A stretch of DNA of 64,000 bases from Ceratobasidium sp. AG-K (lineage: Eukaryota; Basidiomycota; Agaricomycetes; Cantharellales; Ceratobasidiaceae): the NCBI GenBank assembly GCA_037039685.1, contig JAWNGF010000005.1:1116001-1180000 (forward strand). Reading direction: 5' to 3'. The notes under the pieces were generated by a model, which saw only the letters and a program-made list of their open reading frames with translations, was not told the origin of the DNA and searched no databases. Below are positions 31,985 to 43,639 of the stretch, piece by piece. The first letter of the stretch is position 1. Every line of letters starts with the position of its first letter. A program made the translations under genes and the position numbers.

Positions 31985-32885
31985 ATGGGTGCGTCGGCCA
32001 AGAGACCCGCTGCTGGCGCTAATCGCATTGCAGGCCACACGGAACAATGGCGCATCACGATGCTCGGCGACGGAGGAGTGGGCAAGACTGCCCTGGCTGT
32101 ACAGGTGTGTTGACTCTTGTTGTTGTTGGCCGTGGCTTATTCTTTGCAGTACACGATGAATAGTTTTATAGGTAGGCGCGCATCTCGTATGCCCGACCAG
32201 GCTGACCTGGGGCGTGCTTGCTTGAACAGAGGTGGGTTGTTTGCCATATAGTGGGCCACCGCTGACAAAGCACAGACATACGATCCCACCATTGAAGACG
32301 CCTTTCGACACTCGGTTATTGTCGATGACGAAATGACTTATCTGGAGATTGTGGACACGGCCGGACAGGGTACGTCGGTGCGATGGATAAGCGCTCGTGC
32401 TGACGAGGCGCAGAGGAATATGCCACGCTGCGGGATCAGTGGATCCGCGAGGGCGAGGGCTTTATCTTGGTCTATTCGATTGCCTCGCGCAGGTCGTATG
32501 ACCGGATAAAAACGTTCCAGGACAGCATTGTCCGGGTCAAGCGGGGGGCGCGCCCGGTGTTTATGCTTGTGGGCAACAAGGTTGACAAGACCAGCGAGCG
32601 AGAAGTTCCGCGCGAAGAGGCGGCCAGTTTGAGTAAGCACCGCCCTCCCGATCTGGACGATTGCTAATCTGCGCAGGCCGACTCTGGGGATGTCCGTTTA
32701 TGGAAACAAGCGCAAAGACGGCGTTCAACGTCGAGCGCATGTTCAGCGACACGATCCGGACACTGCGGTCCGCGCGGGACGGAGACTCACATAACCGACC
32801 CGGCCAGAGTGCGGGCGGCGCTTCGGGCGGCGGCCATGGCCCGAGCGAGAAACGCGCTAGGAAGACGAGATGCGTGATCCTCTAG
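31985..32885 (+). CDS. Ras-family small GTPase, CAAX-prenylated, 221-222 aa
   Basis: Exons 31985-32104, 32150-32171, then either a 2-base exon 32230-32231 plus 32276-32369, or a single exon 32271-32369; next 32414-32632 and 32677-32885. G-box motifs: GDGGVGKTAL (P-loop, about residues 29-38), TYDPTIEDAF (switch I, G2), DTAGQEEY (G3), NKVD (G4) and ETSAKT (G5). The N-terminus has about 20 extra residues before EQWRITMLG. The tail is Gly/Ser-rich and basic, ending KTRCVIL, a CAAX box whose final Leu favours geranylgeranylation. It is a Ras/Rap-type switch for polarity, mating or cAMP signalling; which of the fungal Ras paralogues it is cannot be decided here. Both splicing solutions keep the frame: the 2-base exon gives the canonical FIETYDP, the alternative FIAQTYDP. 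Confidence 0.92.
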
Positions 32886-33535
32886 TCATTTGTCTCGCTT
32901 TCTTTTTTGTTGTCTGTGAGTCGACCGGATCACCTCCACCGTGCTTGCGCTTGCTTGGACACCCCTGCAGGGTGGATTCCCGCTCATTGTTCTTGGTCAA
33001 TCTCAGTTGAGCTGACGTCTTTCCTCACTTAGCCTGCATACCCTACTCTCCAGCCCTGCTGAACACTCCGATTCCACCTATCGCTACTCGCATGTCCTTC
33101 TCTTGTTTATTAACAATAACCGTCCCTTTTTGATTCCGGTCACTGCTCAAGGTTTTGTTGAAGCTTTCTCCGTTTTTGCTATTTTTTTTTTTGAGCAAGA
33201 CTAGGCCTTTTTGGTGTATCCTAGTCAGGGAAACATGCGTTTTTGCATTTGACCAAGCTGAACCTTGAATCAGACGATATCGCGCCATTTGGGAAGATCA
33301 CGTGATGTAATGACGTTGGATGCGTGTCGAGCTCAATAGTTGTCTCCAGGTGAGAACTCGACTCTTTACGCAAAACTACGGCAGGAAACGGAGTTAAGTG
33401 GCGGATATCGAAATATGACGTCAGTGCCAAAAATGGACTTGGAGCCGTCACTTGTGCGTCATGGTGTTCGACCTGAACGGTATAAAAGGTGCCAAGGATA
33501 CAGTGACGAACAACACCAAGAATACACTTCCAAGC
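32886..33535. promoter_or_regulatory. Ras 3' region and TATA promoter of the hydrophilic-protein gene
   Basis: The Ras 3' end is T-rich. TATAAAA at 33481-33487 lies 49 bases before the ATG at 33536, a close, clear TATA box. Upstream frames overlapping it are spurious. Confidence 0.6.
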
Positions 33536-34197
33536 ATGTCCGAACCCGTCGTCACCTCCAACTCTGACCGCCACACTGCGCCCGTTTCGAAAAAGCCGCA
33601 CCCCCACTCGGTCGCACACGAATCCATTCCTCCCGAGTCTCGACCTGTTGGTGAGGCTCACCACGGCACCACGGGTCCAAACGACCCTCCCCCAGGTGCA
33701 CCTGAAGGCGAGGACTACCCACCCCAATTGCATGCGGGTCAGGTCGGGCTTGGACCCCACTATGCTGAAGTACATGGCAAGGACAATGTAAGCCCTCTCT
33801 CGTCATCCATTCAGCTCGACTGAATTGCGTGTAGGGACTCGGAGCCAAGATTGCTGGACTCAAGGAGCAGCTCAAGGGCAAGGTGACGCATAACCCCGAG
33901 CTCGTCCAGGTAAGTAGGCACCACTCTTGTGGATTAAACTCACCGGCCTTTAGAAGGGACACGACCGCACGACGGGCGAGCTCAAGGCCAAGGAGCAGGC
34001 CGAGGTAAGTGATGCTTCTAATTTGTTACATGCGTTAATCTCGCTTGTAGGACGACGCCAAATCTCCGTTCAAGAACGCAGATGATCCTAAACAAGGGCC
34101 AGCCGCGTCCGAGACCAAGACCGCTCCAGCTGAAAACACCGGCGCCACTGCTCCACCCGACGCCCCTCGGGACGTGGGTGTCGAGCCGCGGCACTAA
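33536..34197 (+). CDS. small hydrophilic protein, 174 aa, function unknown
   Basis: Exons 33536-33787, 33835-33909, 33954-34004 and 34051-34197 close on 174 residues. The protein is very polar, with Pro/His-rich ends and no signal peptide or membrane segment. The centre is a probable amphipathic helix (GLGAKIAGLKEQLKGKVTHN, then KGHDRTTGELKAKEQAEDDA), a pattern reminiscent of hydrophilins and fungal stress-induced proteins. Each of the first three exons ends cleanly before GTAAG. A strong TATA box close to the start suggests inducible or high expression. I do not know the name of this family; a stress or desiccation role is only a guess from composition. Confidence 0.75.
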
Positions 34198-34257
34198 ATT
34201 CTGTCTTGTCATGAAAGCCAAATAATTTGTATTCACTAGTTGACAAATTGTATTTCA

Positions 34258-35486
34258 TTATTTCGTTTTCCTGTCTTCCCCCAAGTCCAGGATGTCGGGT
34301 TTCGAAAACATGATGCTCGCCTAGGACAATTAGCGAAGTTCGATGCGTACGTGTATGCTCACCTTGGGCCAATAGAGTCCGAAAGAAAGCGGCTGAAAGT
34401 CCGGGAACCCGACCCCGTCGCCGAATTTACCTTCGAGTCCAGCCTCGGGGTACATGACCTGAATCTGCCCCGAGAAGTCCGGTGTGACGGTACACCATTG
34501 CTCAGTTCCCACCGTCGCACCACTTCCCGCGCTCAACGGCGCCTGGAGCAAATGCGGATCCAAAAGTACGTGCGGGACACGTGCCAGGTTGAGCGGAATT
34601 GTCGGCAGCCTGCGAGACGGCGATAGGCGAGCTCGGAACACTGGCTCGGTCACAAACTCATCGGGATTCGTTCGCGTGGCGGGATACACAGATGCGATCA
34701 CAGGCGAGAGCGGGTCTGATGGTGTTTCGGACGTGAATTCGAACCGCGCGAGATGCTTGGGTATGTTCCCTGCGAGTACGTTAGGTTACGTTGTGTGTTG
34801 CGGGTAGACTCACAGTTTCGGCGACCTAGAGTGTATGGTTAGATGAGAAGAGTATACATACGTGGGACTTGCCGTTGACGACCGACGCGGCGGTCGAGAC
34901 GTAGATCCTTGTAACGGATAGTCCAGACACGGTCGAGTTGCCGACTTTGTACTTCATTACCCCTGGGACGTAGAGGAGCTCATCGTATGGGCCTGCAAGT
35001 CGCAGTTAGTGCGCGTCCAAATGCGACCTAGTGTCGGAAAATTGAATTAAGATGGCAGCTTACCCACGGGAGTCGAGTGGTACCGAATGAGCTGCACAGT
35101 GCCCAGCCTTCCAAAATTACCATGAGTGCGATTTACCAATGTTAATCATTGAAATGCGAGTCAAAGTGACCGACGACACATTGATCAATTCGTGGCACTA
35201 CTCATTGTAATTAGAACTCACCCTCCCGCATATGTCGCTTGCAAATTATTCAGCTTTTCCGCTTCGAGTGGATCGAGCGCACCCTTGGGCAACTCCTTGG
35301 CCTGCCATGGGAGCGGAATGGACGGAAAGATCCACCATGCTTCAGCTTCGAGCGGCCATGGTGGAGGGGCTTCATTGAACCCGTCTGGAATCGGTGCGCT
35401 GGCCGGGATCAGAACAGGGTTGGTTGACTGGGGTGGGTGAGTATATTCCGGCTATGCGGTTATAGACTTACCGGTTCACCGCTCAT
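34258..35486 (-). CDS. acetoacetate-decarboxylase-like fold protein, 293 aa
   Basis: Seven exons (35472-35486, 35222-35427, 35064-35107, 34858-34992, 34814-34825, 34363-34769, 34258-34320) close on 293 residues, which strongly supports the model. Order: MSGEP start; a Pro/Trp-rich opening (APPPWPLEAEAWWIFPSIPL); TVQLIRYHSTPVGPYDELLY; VPGVMKYKVGNSTVSGLSVT with RIYVSTAASVVNGKS; RRNWNIPKHLARFEF; and a C-terminal half with PVIASVYPATRTNPDEF. The PYDELLY...IYVS...NWNIPKHLARF progression resembles the acetoacetate decarboxylase beta-barrel superfamily as seen in fungi. I do not see the catalytic Lys-Lys pair with certainty, so decarboxylase activity should not be assumed. The fifth exon is only 12 bases and encodes the RRN before WNIPKH. 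Confidence 0.7.
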
Positions 35487-37956
35487 GCTTTCAATTCCAA
35501 GGGTGGCAAGCGGTCAAGATCGAACGTTCCCCGCTGCCAGGTTCAATATATATATCTATTGAACGGGCCAAGGGCTGGACTAGATGGATCAGGCTTCCCC
35601 TTTGCGTAGTATCCACGTGGTGGGATAGCTCACGCTCTATTGGGATATAGCACGGGCTTCTTGGATGGTATAAATGAATGAATGCGGAAGAATCGTGTTG
35701 AACCTGAGGTAAGCCCTGTTCGAACGGCGTGGCTAGTGTATTGGCCCAGAAACGCAAGTTGACGTGTGGGAGAGGTCGAGGCCTGATCAGAAGGGAGTTA
35801 CAGGGGTGATGTCAATCTCGTTCGCCGCAGCTCAATGATTCCTCGATGCTCTGATCGACGCTCACGACTGAGGTCAGTGACGTGCGTGATGGACGCGTTA
35901 CAGTTACACGACCGTCGCCCCTGTTACGCTACTTCGACTTTCAGCTGTAGCTTGAGTCGTGTTTATTTAGTCATCCCGTTGTTCGGCACTGCTATGTTCA
36001 TGTTACGATTTAGAGTTGCCGCTCATTTATTTAACCATTCAGTATCATTTTGGCTAGAAACATGCTCTTTCCTCTGCTTGAACAGCCTCGCCAATAGGGG
36101 TTTGGTGTTCGCAATCCAACCCTTTCTTCAATGCTTTAGCGACGAAAAGGCTTGGTGTACATGACTGATATTGTATTACTATCCCTTTCAGTAGTAGCAT
36201 GGTGTGTACTAGCGCTGACCATGACCTACCGGAGCCCCGGAAAGGGGTTTGGATGGATCGCGGGCTAGATTATAAAAAATTGAATGGCAAATTGTAAAGT
36301 AAGCGCAATGAGAAGCATTTAGTGTTTCCAATGTACGGGTTTGAATCTGGGCACTGATCTTGAGCTTGTTATCGTGGGTTCTCTGAACCGGAGTATATGA
36401 GTACCGGCTTGGGTCTACACTAGGCGTCAATGCAATACACAATTGGGTAAGATGCAACCGGTGTTCACAAACTTGGGGCGACGAGACACATGTATGCGTA
36501 CTCATGTGTGGCAGCCGAGTCCGATTCACGCAACAAGGCTCTGGGCGCATACAAACGTGCAGAGCTTGGGAGTAGCAAGGAATTCACACAAAGTATTCAC
36601 ATGTAATTGGGGATTGGCCGCGAATAGAGCCCTGAACCAATTCTTATCTTTATAGCATTCGAGCATGGCTGAAATTTTTGTCCGGCCCTGGGTATCGTTC
36701 GTTCGGGGTAAACACCTGTACAAGGCCAATTATATTTATCAACTATGGTTACCCTACCCGCTGTTGTATTATGCGAATTATCATATCCGTTTGTCTGCAA
36801 GTTCGGAGCGACGTTTGGGGAACCGAACTTGAACCATCGTGGTTGACTGACTCATGGCGTGCTTTGCAGCGCAAGGTGCAAAACGGGACCAAACGAACCA
36901 TAGCCGATCTCTCAAAATCCGTAGTTTTACTTGATGAGCCCCTCCGGAGCCCGTTGGTGCATGAGGTTCTAGGTGTACAGGCGTACAGGTGTAATGATTG
37001 GCGACCTGAACCATGGGGAACAATAAATCCAATAAAGCAAGAACGCGACTAGCTCTGGCCCTTGATTTCACATATTCACCTGACGGAGGTGACTCAGACG
37101 TATCGTGATTAGTCGGCCGAATCAAGCCAAGCCTATGAGATAAACAGTCGAGTTGATGGAATTGGTGGCCCATGTGATGCGGACAACCAGGGCAATATGT
37201 TCCGTGGTGGACACTTGCCAACAAATGCCTCTCCGACGCGATACATACGTCATAAACACAAGAAATGGGGGTTCTTTGAACCCAACTTCTGTTCCCGTCG
37301 TGCTCTTGGGACATGCTCTGCAGTCGTTGAGACGGAGCCAAGTATGGATACGTTACCGTTACACAGATCCCGGCGCCTAAATCTATTGTTGGAGTTTGTG
37401 TCGATTGAACAACAAACATCACGCATAGACTGTTGGCAATGGCATCGTTGCCAATTAGGAGAGATGCCTGGAGACTGAAACCAGAGGGTTGAAAACGGTG
37501 ATTCTGCGATTTAAGTTACAGATCATGGCGAGCCACGGGAAGGAAAAGCATGAATAACAGACGAGGAGAAGGTTGGGTACACATTGCATTTGGGGAAAAG
37601 GGTGCCGCAGCAAATGAGCTCAGCTGAATAGACCAGGTCATGGAGTCTATGGTCGACCCAACTGGGCTTGTAAGCAGAGGGAGAGAATTATATGAACATG
37701 TAGAGGCCCGACGCACGCCAAACCGGGAACAAAACGCGCGGCCAAGCCGAGAGCATGCAGGCAAAGTACAGCGTTTAAAAAACGGGCGTTGAGCCACGAT
37801 GGAACGGAGGCACTGGAACAGATAGATTGCGACGCGCAGGTTTAGTACGGGCTGCGGACCACGGGAGAGGCTGGAAGTTATTGCTGTTTAGGGACGTTAA
37901 AAGGATAATTATAGCTGCCTGCACCCGGATCGGGCTCGATAATCGGCCTCACAGTA
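35487..37956. other. 2.5 kb gene-poor stretch
   Basis: Several open frames of 60-213 codons occur on both strands (longest on minus, 36781-37422), but none has a domain, signal peptide or convincing intron chain, and codon content looks random. I see no repeat structure or RNA gene. It may hold diverged transposon remains. Confidence 0.35.
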
Positions 37957-38561
37957 TTAATACCGTGGCTCTGCACGTTGTCCAGGCGCGGGAGGGTAAC
38001 TGTATCCAAAATCAGACACGTTAGCGGCCGCAACGAGTCCTGTGCATGAAAAAGTCCCTACGTGCCGAGATGACCATATGGCGACGGAGGTCGGACGCCG
38101 GTGCTCGGCCCAGGCCCAGGCGGGTGGTGGGGCGGGTTGGGTGGCCATTCGGGAGGCTGCATTGGGGGCGGCCACGCACCGGCCGAGGGGGAGCGTCCGT
38201 GTTGTGCACCGGGAGATATTGGTGGTGGAGGTGACCCCGCGGGAATGCTATCTGGCCCTCCTTCTGGAATGGTCAGATCGATGCCCAACGAAGGTGTCAA
38301 AGGGGCGGCACTCGAACCTGGTCCATCTCCTTGTGAGCGGCGGGCGGGCTCCCTGCCGGTTGGACCGCGCCCCAAAGGTTGTCGGTCGCTCGGAGGCAGC
38401 GCGAGCATCTGCCTCAGCCGGGCATTTTCTGCTTCGAGAATGTCGATGCGCTCTTCCAGTGCTGCCAGATGTTGCTTTCGGCGTGCCCGGAATGCCCTCT
38501 GCACCTCACGTGCGCGAGAGGGAGGGAGGTTGTCGTTGCGCTTCCGTCCGCGGGAGGACAT
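37957..38561 (-). CDS. bZIP transcription factor, 180 aa
   Basis: Exons 38062-38561 and 37957-37999 close on 180 residues. The basic region is at the very N-terminus (RGRKRNDNLPPSRAREVQRA then FRARRKQHLAAL, about residues 4-35), followed by a short leucine zipper (LEERIDILEAENARLRQML). The rest is disordered and Pro/Gly-rich (HHPPGPGPSTGVRPPSPYGH) and ends APGQRAEPRY. The REVQRAFRARR core differs from the usual NxxAAxxxR: the alanines and the position before FR are altered as in a fungal subgroup, so DNA specificity may differ. The second exon is inferred from a GTAGGG donor and GATACAG acceptor; without it the protein stops after HLGT. Long GC-rich open frames on the opposite strand are shadows. 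Confidence 0.82.
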
Positions 38562-40792
38562 GGTTGGAGGAGGATTAGCACCCGCCTCGGAAGATGGTGG
38601 GGTTGGATTGTTGGAAATTTTGGCGGATGTGAAGGTTTATGTATACGCTACATTTGTTGGGATATGTGATTAGAAGGTGGTTGTCGAGGTAGCTGTTTGA
38701 ACTCTTACGGATTGGAAGGGCGCCAGACGAGTATCGAATTGCTGCCACTGGATGTGTCACAGATTCTAAGCACGAGGGCGAGAGCGGGTTTTAGTATTCG
38801 AAGGCGAGACAACGCCCAAACACGCGAGACCGATGGGCGCGAGTTAGGTAACTCAAACTTACAAGATCGGGTTGCTCGAATTTCAGCAATTGGCGTTTTA
38901 AGGGGCTAGGGTGTTCCAGTTGCTAGCGCTGCAACTGTATCAGTATCAGTACGACGGTAAAAATGCAAATACGACGAATTTGCGCACCTCGTCAACAACT
39001 TGATCCCAGAAAGGGCTGTGTAGATTGGTAAACAACAAGGTCCTCGGATAACTTTCCCAGGCGAGTCTGGGAGATGATGGCCGAGTTTGCAAAGGACGGA
39101 CGGTAGAAGCTTTTATGGGAGCGAACGGGGGTAGAAAAGTGCACCTTTGTTGTTTGGAGGGCTCACCCCAGCCGTTCTGCCTGGCAAGGTTGGAGAGCCA
39201 ACTTCGGTTGCCAATCGCTATTTGAAAAATTCGGCACATCAATCATGTGACGTCCGGATAAGGAAGATCAGCGGATCCCGTGGAAAGGCTATCTCGCCTG
39301 CCGCGACATGAACAACGCTTCGCCCGATGGAATGCTGTCGCTGACGGCTCACGAGTGCGCAGTCGCGTTGGTTGTGCTGCCACGAGCATTCAACCGCTAT
39401 GCGTTACCATTTAACTTGCATCCGAGGCGCTTCTCCCAAGGCTTCTCCGGTGCTCCTTCATTGGAAATTCATTCCCTATTTCGCCTTTTACAGTTCCCAC
39501 AGCCTAGTCGATACCACCTCGTTACGATGGTTAGTAAGGTTCGAGACATACACGAGGCCTCTCTCCACAACCCAATCGATCCCCCTAAACGCGCTGCGCA
39601 TATGTAGGGGCGGAGTCGCCTGCGATTGTCGCGCTTTCAGGTGCCCAGACTGCTGTCACCCTTTGCCACACCTCGGAAGCGCTGACACCCAAGGCACGTC
39701 TTCCTCGCCACAATTTCATGGGGGCTTCTCAGCCGAGGCACGCGATTTAGACGCTGGGTCCGTGACATGTATGCACCAATGTCAAGCAGCCACATTAAAT
39801 CTATTGTTCCACTAATATAATGCCGGCGTACAATGTAAGTCATCCCGAGACAATACGCACCTCAGAAAACACAGGGGCTCCGACAGTGACGAAGGCGTTG
39901 CTCAAAAGCTTAAACAACTAACTTTGGGTGTTTGGAGCGTAGAATCACCGGATAGGGTTTGTGTGATAGATGAGCTCTCTGCTGTTGGTGCTGTTGGGAA
40001 AGCGTAGGAGTGGCGCATCCACATACCCGGTTTGTTGCGGTTATTCAGAGAATAGGCTCAGTGACTACCCGGTAAGTCGTAAATTACGATGGTTGCTTGA
40101 CACTTGACACTTGACGCCACCACTTGCGCGCAAGTATTGTCTGCCTAAGCCCGCCCGTATCAATGGATAACTTTGGATCTCGCGCTGCTGAGCTGAGGTT
40201 ACTGATGACCCAGGTGCAACTACGCACAGTGATATGTCCAAAACAATACCAATTAGTACCTATCAGGAAAATGTGTTCCTGGTCAGTGGGTGGAGGCACT
40301 AGCCCTTGATTGGACGATTCTGGTTTGAACTAATTTCTAGTGTCGGGGTGATGCGGGTGTTTTCAATGGCGGGGTTGTGTTTGATTACGTTACCTGCCAT
40401 TGGGTGAGTCTGGATCTCATTCATCGCTCATCGCTCATCGTCCATGGTCAAACTTATGGGTAGGAGTTATTGGGCACCGCCTGCAGTTTGCTGTTGTACA
40501 TGATAGCATTGAGTCACATGGATGCTGTCTATTTTCCACACAGTTCGACTGTTACTCGAGGTTGCGATGAGGTGAGTGGCCAGCAACCACGGCGACAACT
40601 GAGGCAATTTATGCGAGGTTGAGGGCTTTGTCAGCGTTTGTTAGAGGAAACAGCGATGGATTTCCGTATTTCTCCACACCTCTCCACGACATTTGTCTGA
40701 TAAGACCCATCCTTAGTGTCCCCCGGACTCCCGCTAACGTTTTGTAACGTCACCCCAAGCCCACAGGCCTGTTCTTTGACGAGATCTGTGCC
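38562..40792. other. 2.2 kb stretch without a recognised gene
   Basis: The open frames at 38697-38909, 38946-39242, 39308-39607 and 39372-39815 conflict with each other and lack motifs. Nothing structural was seen apart from a short tandem TCATCGC near 40422-40441. The right end is the promoter of the bestrophin gene. Confidence 0.35.
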
Positions 40793-43184
40793 ATGGGTGA
40801 CAACGCGCAGAAACCACTTGCCAGTGGCCATTCTTACTTAAAACAACAACCTGAAATTGTTGTTACTCCCCCTTCGCGAGTCCGCGTAAACGAGTCTTCC
40901 GGCAAGGCCACTCCAAGCCGACCAAAGTAAGTGCGCCTTGATTTGGTTTTGCGGCTTCGTGTACTGATTTTCATGCTTGAAACCTATTTTCGTGTAGCTC
41001 ACCTGCAAGCATGTCGAACCGGCCCGACACTCACGTGAGTTTTTGTGCCATTCAGTGTGGTGGCTTGCTGATAGCCGTGTGGAGACCAGTTTGTAACCAG
41101 CTTACCGCCAATAGATCCAGTGCGTTCGCCTTGTTATTGCTATCGATGTCTCGAGCTCATTTATTTTCAAGTTCTCGCATCCGGGCAGATTCATTCCTAC
41201 GCTATTCAATGCGATCCTCGCAACGGCCTTGTTTCGATGCTGGAATTTGATTCTGCTGTTCACTGGTTGGGCAGCATGTGTATGCTTGATCATCGACAAG
41301 GTGCACGATATTAGCTTAAAGCCCACGCTACTCACGGTGTGAGTAGTTCACTTCTATACTAAAGTCCTAGCTAACAAACTTGATAGATTCGGTACAGTTC
41401 TTGGTTTTGTGATATCGGTGAGGCGGTAGTATCCCGACTTGGGCGATCTATACTTATTGTTGCCCATTAAGTACCGCACATCCTCTTCCTTTGAGCGTTA
41501 TAATGAAGGAAGAAGGCTCTGGTCCACCATCGTGCTCGCTAGCAGGACATTTTCTCGTACAGGTGGGACTACTTACAAGGTATCCGATTTGTTATCTGAC
41601 TGGTCTATCAGTATGGTTCCACGTGCCAGATACCCCTTCGACAGCCACTCCCGAAAGTGCTGCCGGCGACCGGGCTCGGAACCTGATCGAAAAACGTACA
41701 GCGATCAACCTCGTCGAAGCATTCAGTGTTGCAGTTAAACATTACCTCCGTGGAGAAGAAGGGATCTACTATGAGGATCTCTATCATCTGGTCAAATTCC
41801 TCCCAGCATACTCGCTTCCTGCCGGGATGCCTCTACAACGAGTGAAATCACGCACCTCTGCCGAGATCCAAGAGGAAGCCGCGGCCGAGTCGGAGGACAA
41901 ACAAGGACGAGGGTCATGGAGTGGCTCTGTCTCAACACAACTGCCAACAATGAACCGTGGGGGACGAACCTCGTTTCAGCTTCCCGTTGCCACCGAGAAG
42001 GGAAACACCGGCCCAACAAGCCCTGGTTTACGTCGTGGGTCTACTGCTCGCCGCCCAGGAACGCACTATCGTAAAGTCAGTGGGGCACACGGCGAACCAG
42101 TCGAGTTGGCGCCTGCCAGTGACCCACCCAAATGGGGCGCTTTTGACGTGTGGCCGCTATCTTTGCTCGTCAAGTTCCTAACCAAGAAGGGAAAAAACGT
42201 TGCTGGTAAAAAAGCGGCCAAAGAGCGAGCGAAGAACGCGGTGATCTCTCAGAACATCCCACTTGAGATCACGTTATACCTGGTATGCGTATTACAGCGA
42301 TCGCGTACTTTCCATTTTAACCGTCCGTTTAGAGCTCCTATGTTTCCGCCTTGCAACAGCGAAAAGTTGTGGATGTCCCAACCATTAGTGAGCTGTACAT
42401 TATGATTTCGTTAACCGTATCTAACCACGATTCTAGATACCTTGTTACTCGGCCTCAATCAATTGGTTGACTCGTTGTCTGGTTTGGAGCGCATCCTAAC
42501 TACACCAATTCCGTTCTCGTAAGTAATACACAATGGAGTCGGTGCTTTGGGTCTGAATCAGGAAATTTAGCTATGGCGTTCACTTGTGGACAGTGTGCTT
42601 ACTTTATGTATGCTTCTTGGTGAGTGTCTACGATGATGCAATGTCCTGGCCTGTGCGGATACTGATGAATATCATCTAGCCACTCCAGCTGTGGGAAACA
42701 TTTAGATACATCTCGATTCCAGCTACTAGCATCGCGGTATGTTTCGGTTGGCGTTGTTAGTCAAACTGTTCTAACATTTACCTTAACTACAGGCATTCCT
42801 CTTCTTTGGTTTCCTTGTGGCGGGAGAGGAGATTGAGAGTGAGTTGATTGCCTTGGCTAGCCGCACTGGACTCTAATCTGCTTATCTAAACCCCAGACCC
42901 GTTTGGCTATGACAAAGTGAGTCAATGCTCTATATTCTTAACCTCCACTAAACGTCAATTTATAGAACGATCTCAACTTGGACCATTTCTGCCGTAACAT
43001 TATTCACGCCGAGCTGCTTGCAATCACCAGCGTGCCTGTCCCCGATCCAAATGAGTGGGCGTTCGTCAGAGATAATGATTGCGTCTTCGGGACTGATGGT
43101 GAGGTCCTCTCACCCGACGCCTGGCTTGCCAGGGGAGAGGGCTCTATGCGGGATGCTCTCGTGCGTGGACTGGATCCAAAATAA
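40793..43184 (+). CDS. bestrophin-type (UPF0187/RFP-TM) anion channel family protein
   Basis: A multi-exon membrane protein. Firm exons: 40793-40926, 40998-41034, 41115-41338, 41387-41417, 41472-41562 and 41612 to about 42282, then several short exons to the stop at 43182-43184. Family words: FIPTLFNAILATALFRCWN and LILLFTGWAACVCLIID (first membrane segments), LKPTLLTVFGTVLGFVIS-YRTSSSFERYNEGRRLW (the family's most conserved stretch) and EAFSVAVKHYLRGE. After a variable polar insert come LEITLYLSSYVSALQQRK, LLLGLNQLVDSLSGLERILT, the TPIPFSYGVHLWTVCLLY segment, AFLFFGFLVAGEEIENPFGYD and NDLNLDHFCRNIIHAE. Bestrophins conduct chloride or other anions; fungal members are poorly studied. The start at 40793 gives a polar cytosolic N-terminus; a second in-frame ATG lies at about 41011. 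Intron ends near 41.0-41.1 kb are the least certain. Confidence 0.85.
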
Positions 43185-43639
43185 TACCACAAAGGTCAAC
43201 AGCTGAGCTGTTGTAATTCGCTGTTCATGTTATTGTGTTTTTGCTGTTTGTTTCTGCCTTTTCGAAATCGCTTAGTATTACTTTGGTTTTATTGCTCATA
43301 TTCAATGGACAGCGCATTTGCCTATATCCCATGAAACGTACTAGGCTCTCGCTGGGCGGATTGCGTTAGATAGGCCTCGAAAGTGCTCACTCCACCCTGT
43401 GTCGTAATCGAAGACCGTGGGATTCATTTACTCACAAGTAGGCCAATGATATACTGTAACTACACTCCATACAAACCAATGTTTCCTGTAGCATACGACA
43501 ACTGCCAAGCAATGATACGTACGAAATTCTTGCATGCAGGGTATCAGCAGAAGGAAAGTGCTATGTTGTTGCATCCAAGAGCTGGTTCTAATAGCCAATG
43601 TATTCCGGGGAAGATGCATGTTCGCATATACTAATGGAA
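43185..43639. other. spacer before the M35 relic
   Basis: No gene recognised. The missing N-terminal part of the M35 relic would be expected here but cannot be aligned by eye. Confidence 0.4.

Noticed and set aside
36781..37422. 213-codon minus-strand open frame
   Set aside because: No domain, no introns, random-looking composition, and conflicting frames on the other strand. It is left as unresolved rather than called.
38101..38673. Long plus-strand open frames (190 and 178 codons) over the bZIP gene
   Set aside because: GC- and proline-codon-rich shadow of the minus-strand bZIP exon; Gly/Arg-rich reading without motifs.
41491..42405. 304-codon open frame as a separate gene
   Set aside because: It is one exon of the bestrophin gene read through the flanking introns at both ends.
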